Positions 30,673-34,301 of a stretch of DNA of 34,301 nt are shown in pieces; positions within the stretch are counted from its first letter, which is position 1; every line of letters starts with the position of its first letter. The stretch comes from an uncultured Lewinella sp. (lineage in GTDB: Bacteria > Bacteroidota > Bacteroidia > Chitinophagales > Saprospiraceae). The stretch is from contig CALIGP010000121.1 of NCBI GenBank assembly GCA_938021455.1, positions 1 through 34,301 on the forward strand, given 5' to 3'. Under the pieces are notes generated by a model. That model had not been told where the DNA came from, made no database searches, and worked only from the letters and a program-made list of their open reading frames with translations. The translations under genes and the position numbers were made by a program.

Positions 30673-30703
30673 TTGTGTATTTCCAAAACAAGAATTACCT
30701 TTG
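30673..30703 (+). promoter_or_regulatory. Bacteroidota-type promoter for tRNA-Arg
   Basis: TTG (30673-30675), 20 nt, TACCTTTG (30696-30703), then CACC. Confidence 0.7.
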
Positions 30704-30724
30704 CACCCGCTTCGGAAGAAGAAT

Positions 30725-30798
30725 GGCTGCGTAGCTCAACTGGATAGAGCACTTGACTACGAATCAAGAGGTTTCAGGTTCGAATCCTGACGCGGTCA
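30725..30798 (+). tRNA. tRNA-Arg (anticodon ACG)
   Basis: Acceptor GGCTGCG/CGCGGTC (two G-U pairs), D stem GCTC/GAGC, anticodon stem CTTGA-CTACGAA-TCAAG, T arm TCAGG-TTCGAAT-CCTGA; CCA not encoded. Confidence 0.95.
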
Positions 30799-30803
30799 CA
30801 TCG

Positions 30804-30826
30804 GGCAGACTTCGGTCTGCCTTTTT
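30804..30826 (+). terminator. Rho-independent terminator after tRNA-Arg
   Basis: GGCAGAC-TTCG-GTCTGCC followed by TTTTT. Confidence 0.85.
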
Positions 30827-30861
30827 GTTCCCGGCATTCGTGCCGACTAACGTATGTAACG

Positions 30862-31113
30862 ATGTCTAAAGTTTGTAAACTCACGGGTAAGAAGCCGATT
30901 AGCGGTAACAACGTTTCCCACTCCAACCGGAAGACGAAGCGTCGTTTCGTTCCTAACATTCAGAAGAAGAAGTTCTTCGTTCCTGAAATAGGTAAGTTTG
31001 TCACCCTTCGCATTTCTACTTCTGCCATGCGTACCATCAACAAGCTTGGTGTATATGCTTACATCAAGAAGTTGGAAAGCAAAGGCATCGAAACTGGCGT
31101 TAAGCTGAAATAA
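30862..31113 (+). CDS. rpmB: 50S ribosomal protein L28
   Basis: 'MSKVCKLTGKKPISGNNVSHSNRKTKRRFVPNIQ...LRISTSAMRTINKLGV'. Confidence 0.97.
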   Translation: MSKVCKLTGKKPISGNNVSHSNRKTKRRFVPNIQKKKFFVPEIGKFVTLRISTSAMRTINKLGVYAYIKKLESKGIETGVKLK

Positions 31114-31155
31114 AACTAACCTCTGATAAAGAGAAACTAACAATAACTTAGCTCC

Positions 31156-31265
31156 ATTCATTTGGATGTTGGCTGCGTCAGCCAGAGAAACACTAACTCT
31201 GATGACAAAGTCGAAGAGTTAGTGTTTCTCTGGTTGACTGCAAAGCAGCCAACATTCAAATGAAT
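31156..31265. repeat. Very long hairpin (about 45 bp stem) between rpmB and rpmG
   Basis: ATTCATTTGGATGTTGGCTGCGTCAGCCAGAGAAACACTAACTCT (31156-31200) pairs with AGAGTTAGTGTTTCTCTGGTTGACTGCAAAGCAGCCAACATTCAAATGAAT (31215-31265). Confidence 0.9.
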
Positions 31266-31273
31266 CAATTATC

Positions 31274-31462
31274 ATGGCTAAGAAAAGTAAAGGTAACCGC
31301 AACCTCATCATCCTGGAGTGCACCGAGCACAAGACTAGCGGACAGCCCGGCACCAGCCGCTACGTTACTCAAAAGAACCGGAAGAATTCTCCTGATCGCG
31401 TTGAGCTCAAGAAGTACAACCCGATTCTGCGTAAGGTAACCGTACACCGGGAAATCAAGTAA
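31274..31462 (+). CDS. rpmG: 50S ribosomal protein L33
   Basis: '[62 protein letters not shown]'. Confidence 0.97.
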   Translation: MAKKSKGNRNLIILECTEHKTSGQPGTSRYVTQKNRKNSPDRVELKKYNPILRKVTVHREIK

Positions 31463-31518
31463 TCATTGAACTTATCCATAGCGGCAATTGTCGTTAAGGA
31501 TAGACAACAAATCCTGCA

Positions 31519-31692
31519 ATGGCTAAAGTATCAAAGAACTCTCGGACCGGCCAACGTGCCGCCAACGCTGGCTCCGGCCGCGATTTCATCAAAGTCGTAC
31601 AGTCCGTAAAGGATCCTGTAACGGGCAAGTACTCTTACAAAGAGGTAATGGTCCACAAAGACAAGATTGATGAATTCATGAAGGACAAGTAA
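31519..31692 (+). CDS. DUF4295 family small protein (57 aa)
   Basis: Below the ORF-track cutoff: MAKVSKNSRTGQRAANAGSGRDFIKVVQSVKDPVTGKYSYKEVMVHKDKIDEFMKDK*; follows rpmB-rpmG as in other Bacteroidota. Confidence 0.88.
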   Translation: MAKVSKNSRTGQRAANAGSGRDFIKVVQSVKDPVTGKYSYKEVMVHKDKIDEFMKDK

Positions 31693-31708
31693 TTCCTACT
31701 TCTCTTCA

Positions 31709-31758
31709 GAAAACAAAGAGGCCCATTTCGCTAGCGCGACTTGGGCCTCTTTGTTTTC
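31709..31758 (+). terminator. Terminator of rpmB-rpmG-DUF4295 operon
   Basis: GAAAACAAAGAGGCCCA (31709-31725) / TGGGCCTCTTTGTTTTC (31742-31758), perfect 17 bp inverted repeat with T-rich 3' arm. Confidence 0.85.
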
Positions 31759-31839
31759 CCATCGTAGCGAACATCATTAGTGCCCCATCTTCTCTTCAAA
31801 TACTGTACTTTCGCGCCCCGGCCTTTTAACGAAACTACC

Positions 31840-32928
31840 ATGACTTCAGATCAACTCAAAGAGCTTAAAGATCGTCTTGCGCTGCTAAGAGGTTACCTCG
31901 ACGTAGAGAAGCGGAGCTTCGTCATTGAGGACCTCACACAGAAGAGCCTGGACCCGAATTTTTGGAACGATAGCAAGGCCGCCGAGGCCGTAATGAAGCA
32001 GCTGCAGAGTAATAAGGGGTGGGTGAAGCAGTATCAGGTAGTTGCCGACCGGGTCGACGATCTGGAAGTCTTGCAGGAGTTCCTGAAAGAAGGGGAAGGG
32101 ACGGAAGAAGACCTGGAGCGACGATACGAAGAAACGGTTGCTGTATTGGACGACGCTGAGTTCAGAGCAACCCTCAACCGCCCGGAAGATGAATTGGGCT
32201 GTATTCTGGAGATCAACGCCGGTGCCGGAGGCACCGAAGCCAACGACTGGGCCGAGATGCTGCTGCGCATGTTCACGATGTACTGTGAGAAAAACGCTGG
32301 CTATAAGGTGAGCATGGCCAGCCGACAGGATGGCGATGCGGCGGGCATCAAATCAGCGACCATGGAAATTCAGGGCGACTTCGCCTACGGTATGATGAAG
32401 GGTGAGAACGGCGTACACCGACTGGTGCGCATCAGCCCGTTTAACGCGCAGGGGAAGCGACAGACGAGCTTCGCCTCCGTGTTTGTACACCCGCTGGTAG
32501 ACGATACCATTGAGGTAGAGATTAACCCAGCGGACCTGAGCTGGGATACCTTCCGCGCCAGTGGCGCGGGCGGGCAGCACGTCAATAAGACGGAGTCTGC
32601 CGTCCGCGTTACCCACGCCCCGACGGGCATCGTCGCAGAATGCCAGGACGAACGCTCCCAACACAAGAACCGTGACCGGGCGATGAAGATGCTCCGCAGC
32701 CGCATCTATGAGCTAAAGCTGAAAGAACAGCAAGCCGAGCGAGACGAGGTCGAAGCAGGGAAGACGGCCAACGAATGGGGAAGCCAGATCCGCAGCTACG
32801 TACTTGATGATCGCCGCGTGAAGGACCACCGGACGGGCTGGCAGACTTCGCAGACGGATGCGGTGCTGGACGGGGACCTGGAAGGGTTTCTGAAGGCTTA
32901 CTTGCGGTGGAGTGGGGAGGCAAAGTAG
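31840..32928 (+). CDS. prfB: Peptide chain release factor 2
   Basis: 'LRGYLDVEKRSFVIEDLTQKSLDPNFWND', GGQ motif 'ASGAGGQHVNKTESAVRVTH'; ATG at 31840. No in-frame TGA or frameshift. Confidence 0.96.
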   Translation: MTSDQLKELKDRLALLRGYLDVEKRSFVIEDLTQKSLDPNFWNDSKAAEAVMKQLQSNKGWVKQYQVVADRVDDLEVLQEFLKEGEGTEEDLERRYEETVAVLDDAEFRATLNRPEDELGCILEINAGAGGTEANDWAEMLLRMFTMYCEKNAGYKVSMASRQDGDAAGIKSATMEIQGDFAYGMMKGENGVHRLVRISPFNAQGKRQTSFASVFVHPLVDDTIEVEINPADLSWDTFRASGAGGQHVNKTESAVRVTHAPTGIVAECQDERSQHKNRDRAMKMLRSRIYELKLKEQQAERDEVEAGKTANEWGSQIRSYVLDDRRVKDHRTGWQTSQTDAVLDGDLEGFLKAYLRWSGEAK

Positions 32929-32967
32929 GAGTCAGGGAGTCAGATAGTCAAGGAGTCAAACAGTCAG
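32928..32967. repeat. Short tandem repeat, period 8 (GGAGTCAG-type)
   Basis: GGAGTCAG GGAGTCAG ATAGTCAA GGAGTCAA ACAGTCAG, starting at the last base of the prfB stop codon. Confidence 0.8.
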
Positions 32968-33086
32968 GTAGAGCTGCCGCTGTTGTAGGGCACACTGCGA
33001 AGCGGCTGGCTTTTAGGAGGAGATAGCATAAGGTGTAATAATAGAACGCTGTCTTGAGATGAAAAGGCTGCGTTTTACTAACGCGT

Positions 33087-33536
33087 CTAATAACGTGCGG
33101 CCGCTATCCTAACTTCTTGTAGTAGTGAATCAATAATGAATTGACCCGAAAAGAGAAAAGGAGGTTGATCAAAAAAAAGCTCTTCTTGTTCTCCAAAACT
33201 CCTATCGTCTTCCTCATTTAGTATCAATAAATCAAAAGATTCAATCACATAATTACCAGCTTTTACAAAAGAGGTTGTTTCATGGATCAGGGGCTTATTG
33301 AAGGTAAAGTTGTATTGGCCCCGAAAAGCCCATCTTTCACTCTCAAAATTAAGGTTGATGGAAGAGTAGACACTGTTCATTAATTCCGTTTCAGTAGAAT
33401 CGGTAACAATAAGGAGTGAGGTTACCTGCCAATCTCCTCTAATGGAGTTATTGGTGTCATAAGAAGGATCGTCGTACCGTTGACAAGCGGAGAACAGAAT
33501 GGTGATAAGTAAGAGGTAGAAGGTGTAATTTTTCAT
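33087..33536 (-). CDS. Hypothetical lipoprotein
   Basis: Lipobox N-terminus 'LLLITILFSACQRYDD'; 'IRGDWQVTSLLI' (lipocalin-like opening). Confidence 0.7.
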   Translation of the reverse strand: MKNYTFYLLLITILFSACQRYDDPSYDTNNSIRGDWQVTSLLIVTDSTETELMNSVYSSINLNFESERWAFRGQYNFTFNKPLIHETTSFVKAGNYVIESFDLLILNEEDDRSFGEQEELFFDQPPFLFSGQFIIDSLLQEVRIAAARY

Positions 33537-33592
33537 TATCCTGGAAGATAAGGTGAGTGCAAATTACAACGAAAGTCTTTACACGCCTCCCA

Positions 33593-34297
33593 CTACCTTA
33601 AAATCGTAAAACCAAAACCCAGCCGTAGGGCGCTGATGGGTGTAGCTTCATCGACACCAACCGGTAGCTGGAAACCTTGTGATATGGTAGAATAATCATA
33701 GTTACGCAAGCTGCGCTGGTAACCGGCATAGCCATATAATCGGCCAAGGTGAATACGACCTTCAAGGCTGATACCATAGTCAGTCGAAAAGGTTCGTCGG
33801 TCGGGTTCTAATACAAAGGGATTGTCTTCAAATTTCTGTCCCAAAGAGACGTACGGACCGATGCTTGCGGATAACAGCCTGCAGGGGCGGTAGGTGATTC
33901 TGGGTGTAATGTCTGCGTAATGGACGCGGGAGGGTATTAAGTTGCCCCGGGAGAAGCCACCGTTCTCTTGTTCCACGCGATGTTCGTAGCCTCTCCTCGA
34001 ATACCCTACCCGGAGGCCCCAGGAAATATTTGTGCTGGCGGGTGCGTAGCTGAAGTCAAGGCTGGTGGTAGCTGAATTAAGAGCTCTTAGGTAGTCGCGC
34101 CCTGAGGAATTAGTCAGGCCAATTAATTCGGGTTGTTGGTTGAAGGAGCCGAAGGAATACCCCCCTTCAACACTAAGCTGGAGGGGGGAGGACGTAATAC
34201 TTCGCCCGCCAAAGAGACCTTTCGGTGCTTTATTACTTTGAGTGCAGGCGCTGCCGCAGGTGCAAAGGAGTGTGAATAGGAGCAGTGAACGTAACAT
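33593..34297 (-). CDS. Hypothetical outer-membrane beta-barrel protein
   Basis: Signal peptide 'MLRSLLLFTLLCTCGSACTQ', alternating strand pattern, C-terminal 'ALRLGFGFTILR'. Confidence 0.65.
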   Translation of the reverse strand: MLRSLLLFTLLCTCGSACTQSNKAPKGLFGGRSITSSPLQLSVEGGYSFGSFNQQPELIGLTNSSGRDYLRALNSATTSLDFSYAPASTNISWGLRVGYSRRGYEHRVEQENGGFSRGNLIPSRVHYADITPRITYRPCRLLSASIGPYVSLGQKFEDNPFVLEPDRRTFSTDYGISLEGRIHLGRLYGYAGYQRSLRNYDYSTISQGFQLPVGVDEATPISALRLGFGFTILR

Positions 34298-34301
34298 AAG
34301 A

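Noticed and set aside
33626-33650. Additional copy of the dispersed motif (TAGGGCGCTGATGGGTGTAGC)
   Set aside because: Only the first half matches well and it is coding (C-terminal ALRLGF); not counted.

Overview
The window looks like a Bacteroidota chromosome segment, probably Saprospiria/Lewinella-like. Support comes from family content (LytS/LytTR pair, MG2+TonB-plug protein, bL28-bL33-DUF4295 cluster) and TAnnTTTG promoter elements. It carries about 25 ordinary protein genes: DUF4407, a DUF1501 + DUF1549/DUF1553 cytochrome pair, NUDIX, two tandem TraB-like DUF5694 paralogs, a LytS/LytTR two-component pair, GH3 and GH1 beta-glucosidases, TerC, infC, clpC, a STAS protein, RNase Z, ArsR+ZIP, an EamA transporter, rpmB-rpmG-DUF4295 and prfB. 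There is also one tRNA-Arg(ACG). I saw no CRISPR array, transposase or prophage. The unusual content is intergenic. Two long hairpins are built from inverted arrays of degenerate heptamers (1415-1558 and 22439-22560), with further period-8/9 arrays. A ~23 bp gapped motif (YTGCACCTGCG-N2..5-GCGCCC) recurs about 10 times on both strands and in several reading frames. A ~45 bp-stem hairpin lies between rpmB and rpmG. A 157 bp inverted-repeat-bounded element fills one convergent gap. A tandemly duplicated structured repeat contains CGAGCGCGAAGCGCGAG palindromes. A direct-repeat site with LytTR-type spacing precedes the histidine kinase gene. All calls are by eye; no database searches were run.
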